A DNA stretch of 64,000 nt, from positions 1 through 64,000 of the forward strand of contig JAFATG010000268.1 of assembly GCA_019244055.1 (NCBI GenBank). Direction: 5' to 3'. Origin of the DNA: Acidobacteriaceae bacterium. GTDB lineage: Bacteria > Acidobacteriota > Terriglobia > Bryobacterales > Bryobacteraceae. The position numbers were made by a program, and so were the translations under genes. The notes below the pieces were generated by a model. It had not been told where the DNA came from, did no database searches, and was given only the letters and a program-made list of their open reading frames with translations. Position 1 is the stretch's first letter. The number at the start of each line of letters is the position of its first letter. Below, piece after piece: positions 33,850-47,676 of the stretch.

Positions 33850-36800
33850 TTACGCCTCTTCGGCTCCCACCGCTTCTTCGCCGAGCTCTTCCGACAGCCC
33901 GCCGTTGTAGATACCGGGCGTTTCGTCGGAGTAGTCTGCCAAGCTCTCTCCGAACGCCACTTCCTGTTCGGGCATCGGCTCTTCCTCTACTACGTCCTCG
34001 CCGGCGATCTTCACGCGCCGGTAATATTCCATGCCGGTTCCGGCCGGAATCAGTCGGCCCATGATCACGTTCTCCTTGAGTCCGCGCAGGTAATCCACCT
34101 TGCCGTTAATGGCAGCTTCGGTCAGAACGCGCGTCGTCTCCTGGAAGCTCGCCGCCGAGATGAACGAATCAGTTGACAGCGATGCCTTCGTGATACCGAG
34201 CAGAATCGGCTTGCCCGTAGCGGGCCGGCCGCCTGCGTCAGTTACCCGGCTGTTCTCTTCCCGGAATTTGAATTTGTCCACTACCTCTTCGGGTAGGAAC
34301 TCCGTATCGCCGATATCTTCGACACGCACCCAGCGCATCATCTGCCGTGAAATCACTTCCAGGTGTTTGTCGTTGATGTTTACGCCCTGCAGACGATAGA
34401 CTTCCTGGATTTCATTCACCAGGTATTTCTGCAGTTCCTTTTCGCCCAGCACGGCCAGGATGTCGTGCGGATTGCGCGGGCCATCCATCAGGGGATCGCC
34501 CGAGCGCACGCGCTCGCCTTCCTGCACGTTGATGTGTACGCCGCGCGGAATCGAGTACTCCTTCTGCACGCCGTCATCGCCAACGATGTAAAGCTTACGC
34601 ATGCCTTTCGTGACTTCGCCGTACTTTACCGTACCGTTGATTTCAGCAATCACGGCCGTTTCGCGAGGCTTCCTCGCTTCGAACAGCTCCACCACGCGAG
34701 GCAGACCGCCGGTGATATCTTTGGTCTTCGTCGTCGCGCGCGGAATCTTCGCCAGCACGTCGCCCGCATGTACCACTTCGCCGTCCGACACCATCAGGTG
34801 TGCATGCGTCGGCATCAGGTAACGCTTTTCTTCCGAGCGGCTGCCGCCTTCCGGACGCACAATGATGGTCGGGAATCGCTTTTCGTCGGATGATTCCGTC
34901 ACCACCACCTGCATATTGCCGGTGATTTCATCCACCTGTTCCTGCGTCGTAACGCCATCGATCAGATCCTTGAAGTGAATCGTCCCGCTGACCTCCGTCA
35001 GAATCGAGAAGGTGTACGGATCCCATTCAAGCAGGATCTGGTTCGCTTTGACCGGAGCCCCATCTTCGACGTTGATCTTCGCGCCGTACACCACCGGATA
35101 GCGTTCGCGTTCGCGATTCTTTTCGTCAACGATGATGAGGATGCCGTTGCGGTTCATCGCGACAAGTTCGCCCTTGTTGTTGCGAACTGTATTCACGTTG
35201 TTGAACCGGACGAATCCATCGCTCTTGGCATCCTGGGTGGACTGTTCGCTGACACGAGTCGCCGCGCCACCGATGTGGAACGTGCGCATCGTGAGCTGCG
35301 TACCAGGTTCACCGATGGATTGCGCCGAAATAATGCCGACCGCCTCGCCGCGTTCCACCATCCGGCCCGTCGCCAGGTTGCGGCCGTAGCAGAGACGGCA
35401 CACGCCTCGTTTCGATTCGCAAGTCAGCACCGAGCGGATCTTCACGCGCTCAATACCGGAAGCTTGAATGGCGCTGGCCAGCTCTTCCGTGATCTCCTGG
35501 TTAACCCCCACAATCACGTTGTTCTCGTAATCGCGTTGATCTTCGAGAACCACGCGGCCCACAATGCGGTCGCGCAGCGGCTCGATAATTTCGCCCGATT
35601 CGATGATCGGCTCTACATAGATGCCGTCCGTGGTGCCGCAGTCGTCTTCCGTGATGATTACGTCCTGCGCCACGTCGCACAACCGGCGAGTCAGATAACC
35701 CGAGTCGGCCGTCTTCAGCGCCGTATCGGCCAGTCCCTTGCGGGCGCCGTGTGTCGAGATGAAGTACTGCAACACGTCCAGGCCTTCACGGAAGTTTGCC
35801 GTAATCGGCGTTTCGATGATTTCGCCCGATGGTTTCGCCATCAGGCCGCGCATGCCGGAGAGCTGGCGAATCTGTTGCTTCGATCCGCGGGCGCCCGAGT
35901 CGGCCATAATGTAAATCGGATTCAGATTCCGGCCCGTCCGGTCATCCTCTTCCATGTTCTTGAACATCTTGTCGGAGACCGCTTCGGTGACCTTCGACCA
36001 GATTTCAATGATCTTGTTGTAGCGCTCGGATTGAGTGATCGCGCCTTCCTGATATTGCTGCTGGACTTCGATCACCTGCTGCTCGGCCTCGCGCACCATG
36101 CTGCTCTTCTCTTCGGGAACAACCATATCATCGATCCCGATTGAAATGCCGGCTCGAGTCGCGTACAGGAAGCCAAGCTTCTTGACTTCATCGAGCATCT
36201 GCACAGTAGTTTGTAGCCCAAACTTCAGGTAGCAGTACTGCACAAGTTGCCCGAGCCCTTTCTTTTTCAGCAATCCGTTAATAAACGGCATCTGCTTCGG
36301 AAGAACATCGTTCAGAATGACGCGGCCGACCGTCGTGTCCATGTACTGCTTGCTGAACTCGATCGGCTCGGTGTGCATGATGTTCTGGTTATCGAACGCC
36401 TTGTTCAGGTCAATAACGCGTCCCGTGTACCGCAGCTTGATGCCGGTGAGCGTTTCCACTTCACCCATTTCAAGCGCGATCAGCACGTCTTCAATCGAGG
36501 CGAACGTGCGGCCGGAGCCCTTCGCGTTCGGGCGCATTTTGGTGAGGTAATACAGACCCAGCACCATGTCCTGCGTCGGTATCGCAATCGGTCCTCCGTG
36601 CGCGGGAGACAGAATGTTGTTCGAAGCGAGCATCAGCGTCGCTGCTTCAATTTGCGCTTCAGGCGAAAGCGGAATGTGAACCGCCATTTGGTCGCCATCG
36701 AAGTCGGCGTTGAAAGCCGTACAGGTGAGCGGATGCAGCTTGATCGCCTTGCCCTCGACCAACACCGGTTCGAAAGCCTGAATACCCAGGCGGTGTAACG

Positions 36801-38082
36801 TGGGAGCGCGATTCAGCAGAATGGGGTGATCCTTGATAACTTCCTCGAGGATGTCCCACACAACCGGATCCTGCTGCTCAACTAGTTCCTTAGCCTGCTT
36901 GATCGTCGTGCAGTGGCCGCGCTGCTCCAGCCGATGATAAATAAACGGCTTGAACAGCTCGAGGGCCATTTTCTTGGGCAACCCGCACTGGTGCAGTTTC
37001 AGCTCAGGGCCGACCACAATCACCGAGCGGCCGGAGTAATCGACGCGCTTTCCAAGCAGGTTCTGCCGGAAACGTCCCTGCTTACCTTTAAGAGTGTCGG
37101 AGAGCGACTTTAGCGGACGGTTATTGGCACCACGCAGAACGCGCCCGCGGCGTCCGTTGTCAAAGAGCGCATCCACCGCTTCCTGCAGCATGCGCTTTTC
37201 GTTGCGCACGATAACATCAGGAGCATGCAGCTCCATCAGCTTCTTCAAACGATTGTTGCGGTTGATGACGCGGCGATACAGGTCATTCAGATCCGAGGTC
37301 GCAAAGCGGCCGCCATCCAGCGGAACCAACGGACGAAGCTCAGGCGGAATCACCGGAATCGCATCCAGAATCATCCACTCAGGCTTGTTGCCGGATTTCC
37401 GGAAGCTCTCGACGACCCGCAGACGCTTGGCGTACTTCAGCTTTTTCTGCGCTGAGGTCTCCGTCTTCATTTTTTCCCGGATTTCCTGGCTCAGCGTCTC
37501 GATATCGATCTTCTTGAGAAGCTCCTTCACACCTTCGGCGCCCATCATGGCGACGAATTTGCCCGGGAATTCCTGATCCAGTTGCCGCTTGCGCTCATCG
37601 CTGATCACTTCGCCCAGGTTCAGGCCCGTCGCCTCACCTGGATCAATCACCACGAACGCTTCGTAATACAGGACGCGCTCCAATTCGCGCAGCGTAATAT
37701 CGAGCAGGTACCCGATGCGGCTTGGCAGCCCTTTGAAAAACCAGACATGCGAGCTGGCGCTCGCCAGTTCGATATGACCCAGCCGCTCGCGGCGAACGCG
37801 AGACAACGTTACTTCTACGCCACACTTATCGCAGATCACTCCGCGATGTTTCATGCGCTTGTACTTGCCGCACAGGCACTCCCAATCCGCCACGGGTCCG
37901 AAGATCCGGGCGCAGAATAGGCCGTCGCGCTCAGGCTTGAACGTGCGGTAATTGATCGTCTCAGGCTTGGTTACTTCGCCGTGTGACCAGCTCCGGATCT
38001 TCTCCGGGGACGCGAGACTGATTCGAATCGAATCGAAATCGGCAATGAGATTGGCTCTATCGTACGGGGAGGAACGATACAT
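33850..38082 (-). CDS. rpoC: DNA-directed RNA polymerase beta' subunit
   Basis: 1410 aa. The zinc-binding N-terminus [20 protein letters not shown], the catalytic [12 protein letters not shown] motif (three Asp holding Mg2+), the switch/clamp region [21 protein letters not shown], the trigger-loop area MGARGSK-like (here [20 protein letters not shown]) and the second zinc site with [14 protein letters not shown] are all present. C-terminal residues are acidic ([22 protein letters not shown]). It forms the catalytic core with RpoB. It is last gene of the ribosomal protein/RNA polymerase operon and ends at the strong terminator 33803-33824. Start ATG lies 133 bases after the rpoB stop. Confidence 0.98.
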   Translation of the reverse strand: MYRSSPYDRANLIADFDSIRISLASPEKIRSWSHGEVTKPETINYRTFKPERDGLFCARIFGPVADWECLCGKYKRMKHRGVICDKCGVEVTLSRVRRERLGHIELASASSHVWFFKGLPSRIGYLLDITLRELERVLYYEAFVVIDPGEATGLNLGEVISDERKRQLDQEFPGKFVAMMGAEGVKELLKKIDIETLSQEIREKMKTETSAQKKLKYAKRLRVVESFRKSGNKPEWMILDAIPVIPPELRPLVPLDGGRFATSDLNDLYRRVINRNNRLKKLMELHAPDVIVRNEKRMLQEAVDALFDNGRRGRVLRGANNRPLKSLSDTLKGKQGRFRQNLLGKRVDYSGRSVIVVGPELKLHQCGLPKKMALELFKPFIYHRLEQRGHCTTIKQAKELVEQQDPVVWDILEEVIKDHPILLNRAPTLHRLGIQAFEPVLVEGKAIKLHPLTCTAFNADFDGDQMAVHIPLSPEAQIEAATLMLASNNILSPAHGGPIAIPTQDMVLGLYYLTKMRPNAKGSGRTFASIEDVLIALEMGEVETLTGIKLRYTGRVIDLNKAFDNQNIMHTEPIEFSKQYMDTTVGRVILNDVLPKQMPFINGLLKKKGLGQLVQYCYLKFGLQTTVQMLDEVKKLGFLYATRAGISIGIDDMVVPEEKSSMVREAEQQVIEVQQQYQEGAITQSERYNKIIEIWSKVTEAVSDKMFKNMEEDDRTGRNLNPIYIMADSGARGSKQQIRQLSGMRGLMAKPSGEIIETPITANFREGLDVLQYFISTHGARKGLADTALKTADSGYLTRRLCDVAQDVIITEDDCGTTDGIYVEPIIESGEIIEPLRDRIVGRVVLEDQRDYENNVIVGVNQEITEELASAIQASGIERVKIRSVLTCESKRGVCRLCYGRNLATGRMVERGEAVGIISAQSIGEPGTQLTMRTFHIGGAATRVSEQSTQDAKSDGFVRFNNVNTVRNNKGELVAMNRNGILIIVDEKNRERERYPVVYGAKINVEDGAPVKANQILLEWDPYTFSILTEVSGTIHFKDLIDGVTTQEQVDEITGNMQVVVTESSDEKRFPTIIVRPEGGSRSEEKRYLMPTHAHLMVSDGEVVHAGDVLAKIPRATTKTKDITGGLPRVVELFEARKPRETAVIAEINGTVKYGEVTKGMRKLYIVGDDGVQKEYSIPRGVHINVQEGERVRSGDPLMDGPRNPHDILAVLGEKELQKYLVNEIQEVYRLQGVNINDKHLEVISRQMMRWVRVEDIGDTEFLPEEVVDKFKFREENSRVTDAGGRPATGKPILLGITKASLSTDSFISAASFQETTRVLTEAAINGKVDYLRGLKENVIMGRLIPAGTGMEYYRRVKIAGEDVVEEEPMPEQEVAFGESLADYSDETPGIYNGGLSEELGEEAVGAEEA

Positions 38083-38215
38083 GAATTGTCCTTAGTTAAC
38101 CTTCAGCTCTTTACCGCGAACTCCGGCGTCAACACCTTTGTTCGCATCGGCCCGTTTCTATACTGCAAATGGAGCGCGGGGCACGGATTCTGACGCTCCA
38201 TTCGCAACATGTCCT

Positions 38216-42517
<4,302 letters not shown>

Positions 42518-42987
42518 CTACGCTTGTCCTTTAGGAAACCAATGGCACAGTGACGACATTCAGCAATTCGCAATCATCGAGTCGAGTAACAGCACGAAAG
42601 CTGCTTACGACCATCTCAGCGGCGAACCAGACGATCCGGCGCCGTATGCTGGAGCGGCGCAACCAGCCGCACGGCGATAAAAACTACAGGAAAAAAACCG
42701 GGTGACGATACTACTGGAGCAGGGCTACAATACGGTTCAACAAGGGTGATTGAATCAAAAAAGGAGCGTTCAAAGAGAACTAGATTTTTGGGCATGCAAA
42801 GGCCCCGCCAACCCATATGGGTCCGCGGGAGAACTTTAAACAACTGAAACCACAAATTGGATGTTGGACCGTCCCGGCTCGACGTGTACTCCCAGGATAA
42901 CACAATTGGCGCCAGCCACGTCAACGGACGCGACCGGCGGACCGCCTTGCAAGCCTAATACCCGGTAAAACCCGGAAAACAAAGCTC
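42518..42987 (-). promoter_or_regulatory. 470-bp rplL-rpoB leader with a probable internal promoter
   Basis: No gene lies here. On the minus strand TTGACG (42924-42919) is followed by TTATCC at 18 bases or by an extended -10 TGTTATCCT (TATCCT 42899-42894), which would give rpoBC its own start and a leader of about 370 nt. Downstream there is a 10-bp perfect palindrome CCCATATGGG near 42812-42823, a GC-rich segment that can fold near 42640-42690, and AAAGGA before the rpoB ATG. Gammaproteobacteria have an attenuator and RNase III site in the same gap; an analogous role is inference. Confidence 0.5.
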
Positions 42988-43371
42988 TTACTTTACTTCG
43001 ACCGTTGCACCTGCGTCGACGAACTTCTTCTTGATCGCCTCCGCTTCGTCCTTATTTACGCCTTCTTTGATCGGCTTGGGCGCGGCGTCCACTAGGTCCT
43101 TCGCTTCCTTCAGACCCAGGCTCGTGACTTCGCGCACCGCTTTAATAACGTTAATTTTGTTCGCGCCAACCGCCGTCAGAACCACCGTAAACTCAGTTTT
43201 CTCTTCCGCCGGGGCCGCTGCTGCGGGGCCGCCTGCTGCTGGAGCCGCTACCGCGACCGAAGCCGCAGCCGCCGATACGCCCAGCTTCTCTTCGAGCAGC
43301 TTGACGAGCTGAGAGGCCTCCAACAAGGTCAATCCCTGAATCTGTTCTGCAATTGCGTTGATATCCGCCAT
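42988..43371 (-). CDS. rplL: Ribosomal protein L7/L12
   Basis: 127 aa. The N-terminal dimerisation helices ([20 protein letters not shown]) are followed by an Ala/Gly/Pro hinge ([25 protein letters not shown]) given here in overlapping terms, and the C-terminal factor-binding domain with [20 protein letters not shown] and [18 protein letters not shown]. It is the stalk protein that binds L10 and recruits translation GTPases. It follows rplJ by 63 bases in the usual order, and it is the last ribosomal gene before the long rpoB leader. Confidence 0.97.
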   Translation of the reverse strand: MADINAIAEQIQGLTLLEASQLVKLLEEKLGVSAAAASVAVAAPAAGGPAAAAPAEEKTEFTVVLTAVGANKINVIKAVREVTSLGLKEAKDLVDAAPKPIKEGVNKDEAEAIKKKFVDAGATVEVK

Positions 43372-43434
43372 CTTCTTCTTACTCCCTTACAATGTTCTGT
43401 TTTGATTTGCCGGCGGATGCACCGCCAAAAACCT

Positions 43435-43962
43435 TTACTGCTTGAACTTGTTCTCTTTCCCGGCTTGGTCGAGCACCACCGCCAGGTTCCGCCCCACGCC
43501 ATTAATCGAGCTGACCAGCCGTGTGGCATTAGCGTTGATCAGGTACAACAATTTCGCGTAGATCTCTTCCTTCGGCGGCATCGCGGCCAAATCATTGACC
43601 GCCTTGATGTCGACCGCCCGGCCTTCGACCATGCCGGCCTTGAAGGTGAATGCCGCGTTGTCCTTCGAATACTTTGTCAGCGCCTTTGCCAGCGCCACCG
43701 GATCCTTCGAGGTATAAGCGAGTGACGTCATCCCTCGCAACGCCCCGAGCAGTTCGCTCGCCGGTGTCCCCTCGGATGCCTTTGCGGCGATGTTGTTCTT
43801 CACAACTCGATACCGCCCGCCTGCCTCGCGAATCGCCTTACGAAGCTGGAAGTCCTGGCTCACCGTCAGCTTTTCGTAGCTGGTCACGAACAGGTTCTTG
43901 TTCTCGCTGATCGTCTTCTTGAGATCTTCCAGATCCTTCTTCTTCTCGTTCTTGTCCTTCAT
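43435..43962 (-). CDS. rplJ: Ribosomal protein L10
   Basis: 175 aa. Starts MKDKNEKKKDLEDLKKTISE, with the RNA-binding N-terminal domain (LFVTSYEKLTVSQDFQLRKA, YRVVKNNIAAKAS) and the C-terminal helix YLINANATRLVSSINGVGRN that anchors L7/L12 dimers. It forms the base of the ribosomal stalk and in many bacteria represses its own operon through a leader RNA. It lies 26 bases after rplA; the lysine-rich first 12 residues are slightly longer than usual. Confidence 0.97.
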   Translation of the reverse strand: MKDKNEKKKDLEDLKKTISENKNLFVTSYEKLTVSQDFQLRKAIREAGGRYRVVKNNIAAKASEGTPASELLGALRGMTSLAYTSKDPVALAKALTKYSKDNAAFTFKAGMVEGRAVDIKAVNDLAAMPPKEEIYAKLLYLINANATRLVSSINGVGRNLAVVLDQAGKENKFKQ

Positions 43963-43988
43963 TCGGCTGCTTCCCTGCTCTCGCTTCG

Positions 43989-44696
43989 TTATGCCGTTTT
44001 CGTATTGAATGCGGTCACGTCCAGGTGTACGCCCGGGCCCATGGTGGAGCAGATCGTAGCGCTCTTGACGTACTTACCCTTGGCCGCCGACGGTTTCGCT
44101 TTGATCACCGCCTGAATGAGGCTATTCGTGTTTTCCAGCAGCTTGTCGCTGGCAAAGCTCACTTTTCCGACAGGCGCATGAACCACACCCGTTTTGTCAA
44201 CGCGGAACTCGACCTTACCGGCTTTAATCTCGTTGATCGCGGTGCGCACATCGGTCGTCACGGTACCCGTCTTCGGATTGGGCATCAGCCCCCGTGGGCC
44301 GAGCACTTTACCCAAACGGCCAACCGATCGCATCATGTCAGGCGTAGCGATCACGGCATCATAATCAATCCAGTTCTCCGCCTGAATCTTGGTGACCATC
44401 TCCTCGCCGCCCACGAAATCCGCGCCCGCCTCTTGCGCCTCGCGAATCTTATCGCCCGAGGCAATCACCAGCACCCGTTTTGATTTACCCAAACCGTTCG
44501 GCAGAACCACCGTGCCACGCACCATCTGATCTGCGTGCTTCGGGTCCACGCCCAGGCGCATGTGCACCTCGACTGTCTCGTCGAACTTCGTGAACTTGAT
44601 CCTTTGAACAAGGTTCACCGCCTCGGCAAGCTGGTACGGCTTTGGATTGACCTGCTTGGCCGCGGCTTCATACTTCTTTCCGGGCTTTTGACTCAT
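43989..44696 (-). CDS. rplA: Ribosomal protein L1
   Basis: 235 aa. [21 protein letters not shown], the block [36 protein letters not shown] and the C-terminal [18 protein letters not shown] are full L1 signatures. It binds 23S rRNA at the E site and the mRNA of its own operon. It is the first gene of the unit here: normally rplK (L11) sits directly upstream, but the next gene upstream, 249 bases away, is an unrelated NIPSNAP gene on the same strand. Confidence 0.97.
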   Translation of the reverse strand: MSQKPGKKYEAAAKQVNPKPYQLAEAVNLVQRIKFTKFDETVEVHMRLGVDPKHADQMVRGTVVLPNGLGKSKRVLVIASGDKIREAQEAGADFVGGEEMVTKIQAENWIDYDAVIATPDMMRSVGRLGKVLGPRGLMPNPKTGTVTTDVRTAINEIKAGKVEFRVDKTGVVHAPVGKVSFASDKLLENTNSLIQAVIKAKPSAAKGKYVKSATICSTMGPGVHLDVTAFNTKTA

Positions 44697-44769
44697 AATG
44701 TGACTGGTGCAAGCGGCTCAGGTGTACACACCAACCCTCGCCTCCCAAAATTTGGTTGGAACCTCCTCT

Positions 44770-44800
44770 AAAATAGCACAGCTCCTGCCGCGATATTCAA
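44770..44800 (-). promoter_or_regulatory. Candidate promoter of the rplA operon
   Basis: On the minus strand TTGAAT (44800-44795) and an extended -10 TGCTATTTT (TATTTT 44775-44770) are 19 bases apart, in the 249-bp gap before rplA. Spacing is long and the match is moderate. GGAGG follows 11 bases later, far from the rplA start. No second candidate is better. Confidence 0.3.
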
Positions 44801-44945
44801 CCGCCCTGATCTGCACAACATTCAAGACGGTAAACAGGCTGGAAGGAAGGTCCGGCGATCGTGAGGCTGCGCCATGGCGGAACCGGCTCACTGAATCGCC
44901 GAAAACAAGAGGGGCCGCAAAATTACGCCACAATCTCTGAATCCT

Positions 44946-45659
44946 TCAGTTCCGGACGGCTGCTCGCTTCTTCCATTCCGGATCATTGCCGAAATCGCGC
45001 CACAACCGGTCCCGCGCCGCCAAGTCGTCGTACGACAGCATATACATCAGATTCGGCTGGTTCGGCCCCACAATCGTCTCGCCGAAAAACACTGGACGCA
45101 TCCCGAGCCGCTGAAAAATCCCCATCTCGCCTTCATTGAACATCGCCACCTTGCGGGCGAGCGTCACAAATGTTTGCGATTCGTACCTCCTCAGCTCGAA
45201 GACTCGTGGCGAATGCGTTTCGGAGCTTTCGGGAATGCTCACAAATGGCATTCCGGCAAAGCTCTTGAGAAGGCTGCTTTCCACGCGTACGAACGGCAAT
45301 CCCGAACCGGAATCCAGCTTCTGAAACGCGCGCCGATGAGCAGCGTCGGAGGATAGCTTCGTCACTACGTTCTGCATCTCCCCGAGTGATGCAAACTGCG
45401 TAAGAGTGACATAGTATGGGCCATCCGGCCCGATCAAGTTCGAAAACGCTCCGGCGAGTTTCACTCCAGCCCGCGCCAGCGCCGGCGAAAGTCCACCTTC
45501 CAGGTAATCGGCTACCCGCGCCGGTTGATCTTCCCGGCTGTTGTGCATGCGCCAGGTCTTGATTTCGAGGTAGGTTTGCACGCTCTCCGCGGCAGCGGCG
45601 CTGCTGCTACCAAGGAACGCCGACGCGGTGAGTCCGGCGAGCATTTGGCGGCGATCCAT
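44946..45659 (-). CDS. NIPSNAP-family protein with Tat signal
   Basis: 237 aa. The N-terminus MDRRQMLAGLTASAFLGSSS is a twin-arginine signal with Ala-rich cleavage region. Two ferredoxin-like halves follow; the second, RVFELRRYESQTF ... MGIFQRLGMRPVFFGETIVG ... MYMLSYDDLAARDRLW ... DPEWKK, is the NIPSNAP domain. The function of bacterial members is unknown; they are probable periplasmic dimeric alpha-beta-barrel proteins. The ATG has no ribosome site but TACAGT ends seven bases before it. Confidence 0.85.
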   Translation of the reverse strand: MDRRQMLAGLTASAFLGSSSAAAAESVQTYLEIKTWRMHNSREDQPARVADYLEGGLSPALARAGVKLAGAFSNLIGPDGPYYVTLTQFASLGEMQNVVTKLSSDAAHRRAFQKLDSGSGLPFVRVESSLLKSFAGMPFVSIPESSETHSPRVFELRRYESQTFVTLARKVAMFNEGEMGIFQRLGMRPVFFGETIVGPNQPNLMYMLSYDDLAARDRLWRDFGNDPEWKKRAAVRN

Positions 45660-45666
45660 CGTCTCG

Positions 45667-45672
45667 ACTGTA
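45667..45672 (-). promoter_or_regulatory. -10-like TACAGT of a predicted leaderless mRNA
   Basis: On the minus strand TACAGT (45672-45667) is followed by seven bases and the ATG at 45659. There is no Shine-Dalgarno sequence in the gap. Confidence 0.45.
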
Positions 45673-45695
45673 CAACGGACTCTTCCCCAATCGCT

Positions 45696-46094
45696 TTATT
45701 TGCCGTCTCGCATCGCCTGAATCAGCGCTTCCATATGATCCAGGTACCGTTCGAACGCTTTCTTACCCGCCGCAGTGAGTTTATATTCGGTCCTCGGCAT
45801 CCGGCCCTCGAAGCTCTTCGTGCACTCGACATAATGCGCTTCCTCTAAACGCCGCGCATGCACGCTCAGGTTGCCGTCGGTGGTTTGCAGGAGCTTTTTT
45901 AGCTCGTTGAAGGTGAGCGATTCATTGACTGCCAGCGCACTGACAATCCCCAGACGCATCCGCTCATGGATGACCCGGTCGAGATCCGGTAGAGCGTTCT
46001 CGACGGCCTGGTGCTCGCCCAATTTCAGTGTCTTCGAAGAGCGCGCCTTTGCGGCGCCAGGCTCCATGTGTCTTGCCATTGCGGATTTAGCCAC
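45696..46094 (-). CDS. Winged-helix regulator (HTH_27, MarR/ArsR-like)
   Basis: 132 aa from a GTG with GGAGG just upstream. The DNA-binding domain is [46 protein letters not shown] with the wing region [29 protein letters not shown], typical of the transcriptional regulators paired with multi-TM proteins in Acidobacteriota. It overlaps by 8 bp the end of the membrane-protein gene upstream, so the two are one transcript. Ligand and targets are unknown; autoregulation is likely. Confidence 0.8.
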   Translation of the reverse strand: MAKSAMARHMEPGAAKARSSKTLKLGEHQAVENALPDLDRVIHERMRLGIVSALAVNESLTFNELKKLLQTTDGNLSVHARRLEEAHYVECTKSFEGRMPRTEYKLTAAGKKAFERYLDHMEALIQAMRDGK

Positions 46095-46695
46095 CGTGCC
46101 TCCTTGCGATCACAATTCCGAAAACAACGTGCAGCCCACCAAACCCCGCCATTAGAAACCAATTACCCCATCCCTGGGGAGCAGCCAAAGAAAGCGCTCC
46201 AAGGAACATGAAGCACAAACCCATTACCGGAACGATGCGCACCGAAAACGCACCGCCCGTTACTACCGACGCCCCATATAGCAGCAGCCACAGTCCCGGC
46301 AGTACCTGCAACACATCCAGACGGTAGAGGACCGCCGTTAACACAGCACCGGCCAAGAGGGGAGGCATGAAGCTCAGAAGAGCACGTCGCGCAGCACGCG
46401 ATTGCAGTGACAGATCTAACCGTTTCGATTTCAATTTCACAGCTACGAACGCAACGGCCAGCGCCAATACCGCTTCGGCCAACCAGAAGAAAAACTGCCG
46501 ACGCTGGCCAAGGCCTACCGAGAACATGCCTGCGGCGAGAGCGGTTACGCCAATAACCACGCCGCCCCATCCCGGAACTGCCGTAAAGGAACCGGCACGC
46601 TCCATCGTGTCGCGTATAAAACGCAGATTGTCCGCGGCCCTGCGGTCAATCGGAACCGGTTCGCTCAGAATCGAAGCACGTTGTGCGGCAGCCAT
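46087..46695 (-). CDS. Membrane protein co-transcribed with the winged-helix regulator
   Basis: 202 aa from the ATG at 46695, which has AGAGG upstream; a longer reading to 46830 overlaps a remnant on the other strand. The first 50 residues ([35 protein letters not shown]) are soluble and acidic, followed by about six TM helices from [20 protein letters not shown] to the end [16 protein letters not shown]. The family is known only as an uncharacterised acidobacterial membrane protein next to an HTH_27 regulator. It may sense or respond to membrane conditions. Confidence 0.65.
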   Translation of the reverse strand: MAAAQRASILSEPVPIDRRAADNLRFIRDTMERAGSFTAVPGWGGVVIGVTALAAGMFSVGLGQRRQFFFWLAEAVLALAVAFVAVKLKSKRLDLSLQSRAARRALLSFMPPLLAGAVLTAVLYRLDVLQVLPGLWLLLYGASVVTGGAFSVRIVPVMGLCFMFLGALSLAAPQGWGNWFLMAGFGGLHVVFGIVIARRHGG

Positions 46696-46762
46696 CAATC
46701 CTCTAACGGCGAGTATACTACGCGAGGCAAGTTCTTTACCCGACAAAGAGAGCCTTCGAGGA

Positions 46763-47035
46763 ATGGCACGCTGTTTCTCCGAGCTGAAACAGCGCGTCAA
46801 ACTGGTTGCTCCAAGATTCGATCTCACCACCAGGCTGTTCTACGTCGTGGCCTCGCAGAGCTACAGCGTGTTTTATCTCACTGCAGAAGGAAAAGCGGAA
46901 GGCTTCGCCGGTCGCGATAATTTCCTCAACTTCCCGGGACGCATCAAAGCCATCGATTACCTCGACGGCAGGCAATACGTCGTGCTGGGGGCAGGCGACA
47001 CGCTACTCGCATTCGCTCTGGCCAAGGCTCCCTAG
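46763..47035 (+). pseudogene. Remnant of a PQQ-dependent (quinoprotein) dehydrogenase
   Basis: About 90 codons without a credible start or ribosome site. The sequence RFDLTTRLFYVVASQSYSVFYLTAEG resembles the late propeller blades of acidobacterial quinoprotein alcohol dehydrogenases (P-TGLFYV-A-E). It then jumps to IKAIDYLDGRQYVVLGAGDTLLAFAL, the standard C-terminus of those enzymes (DGKQYV-V-AG-L-AFAL). About 70-100 residues between the two parts are missing, so this is an internally deleted 3' fragment. No other part of the gene is found upstream, where the opposite strand is coding. Confidence 0.55.
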
Positions 47036-47051
47036 TGCCAGAAGAACTATT

Positions 47052-47633
47052 TCAGAAGTCCTCTCTCGTTTTTTGCCGCCCCGACTTAAAACTCTCTCCG
47101 CTGCCCTGCTCAGCCTTTGTATCGTTCCTGTGTACGAAGACATGGTAGGCAACGCCATCCCAGGCGTTGTGAATGCCGACGAACAGCAATAGCAGCACTG
47201 CAGCTCCAACACCAAACAAGGCCTGGCGCGTATAGCCTGGAGCCGCAAATGCCGAGGCCGCGAGTACTGCGTAAGCGGCCAAAGGCAGCACAACATGAAA
47301 CAACCAGTCCTCGAACTCTGGCTCATAGATGTCTTGCTTGCCCATGCGGCGAGCTACGATCACCGCGTAGGCTATCCCGCTGAAGCCCGCAACCCCCCAA
47401 AGGGCTGCAGCAATGGTGATCAGTTGCCATGGAGCGCGTAGAAGCGCAGACAAAAACAGAACGGAGCTGAAATGAACGATTGTCGGTGTCGCAAACGCGG
47501 CGCCGGCCTCCGCCGCGCGTATTGGGGGCCTCTCGGCAATGAGCGTCATAACGACGAACTGCAATCCGATCAGGGCGCCCGCGGCCGAGCCGACGATTAC
47601 GTAGAAGCTGTCCCACTTAACGAGCTCTGACAT
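47052..47633 (-). CDS. Uncharacterised membrane protein
   Basis: 193 aa, ATG with AGGAGG upstream. Five hydrophobic segments at about 8-30, 48-65, 71-92, 112-132 and 138-155: the first (SFYVIVGSAAGALIGLQFVV) and HFSSVLFLSALLRAPWQL are typical of small proteins of unknown function common in Acidobacteria and Proteobacteria. The C-terminus is hydrophilic and charged (HRNDTKAEQGSGES). It lies 43 bases after the ADOP gene at 47677 on the same strand and may be the last gene of that operon. Confidence 0.65.
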   Translation of the reverse strand: MSELVKWDSFYVIVGSAAGALIGLQFVVMTLIAERPPIRAAEAGAAFATPTIVHFSSVLFLSALLRAPWQLITIAAALWGVAGFSGIAYAVIVARRMGKQDIYEPEFEDWLFHVVLPLAAYAVLAASAFAAPGYTRQALFGVGAAVLLLLFVGIHNAWDGVAYHVFVHRNDTKAEQGSGESFKSGRQKTREDF

Positions 47634-47676
47634 GATTCCGTTCCTCCTCTAAACCACTGGCGCTGGAAAGCGCCCG

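Noticed and set aside
46367-46762. Upstream part of the frame that ends in the quinoprotein remnant
   Set aside because: Antisense to a membrane-protein gene that has a good ribosome site, and low-complexity in composition.
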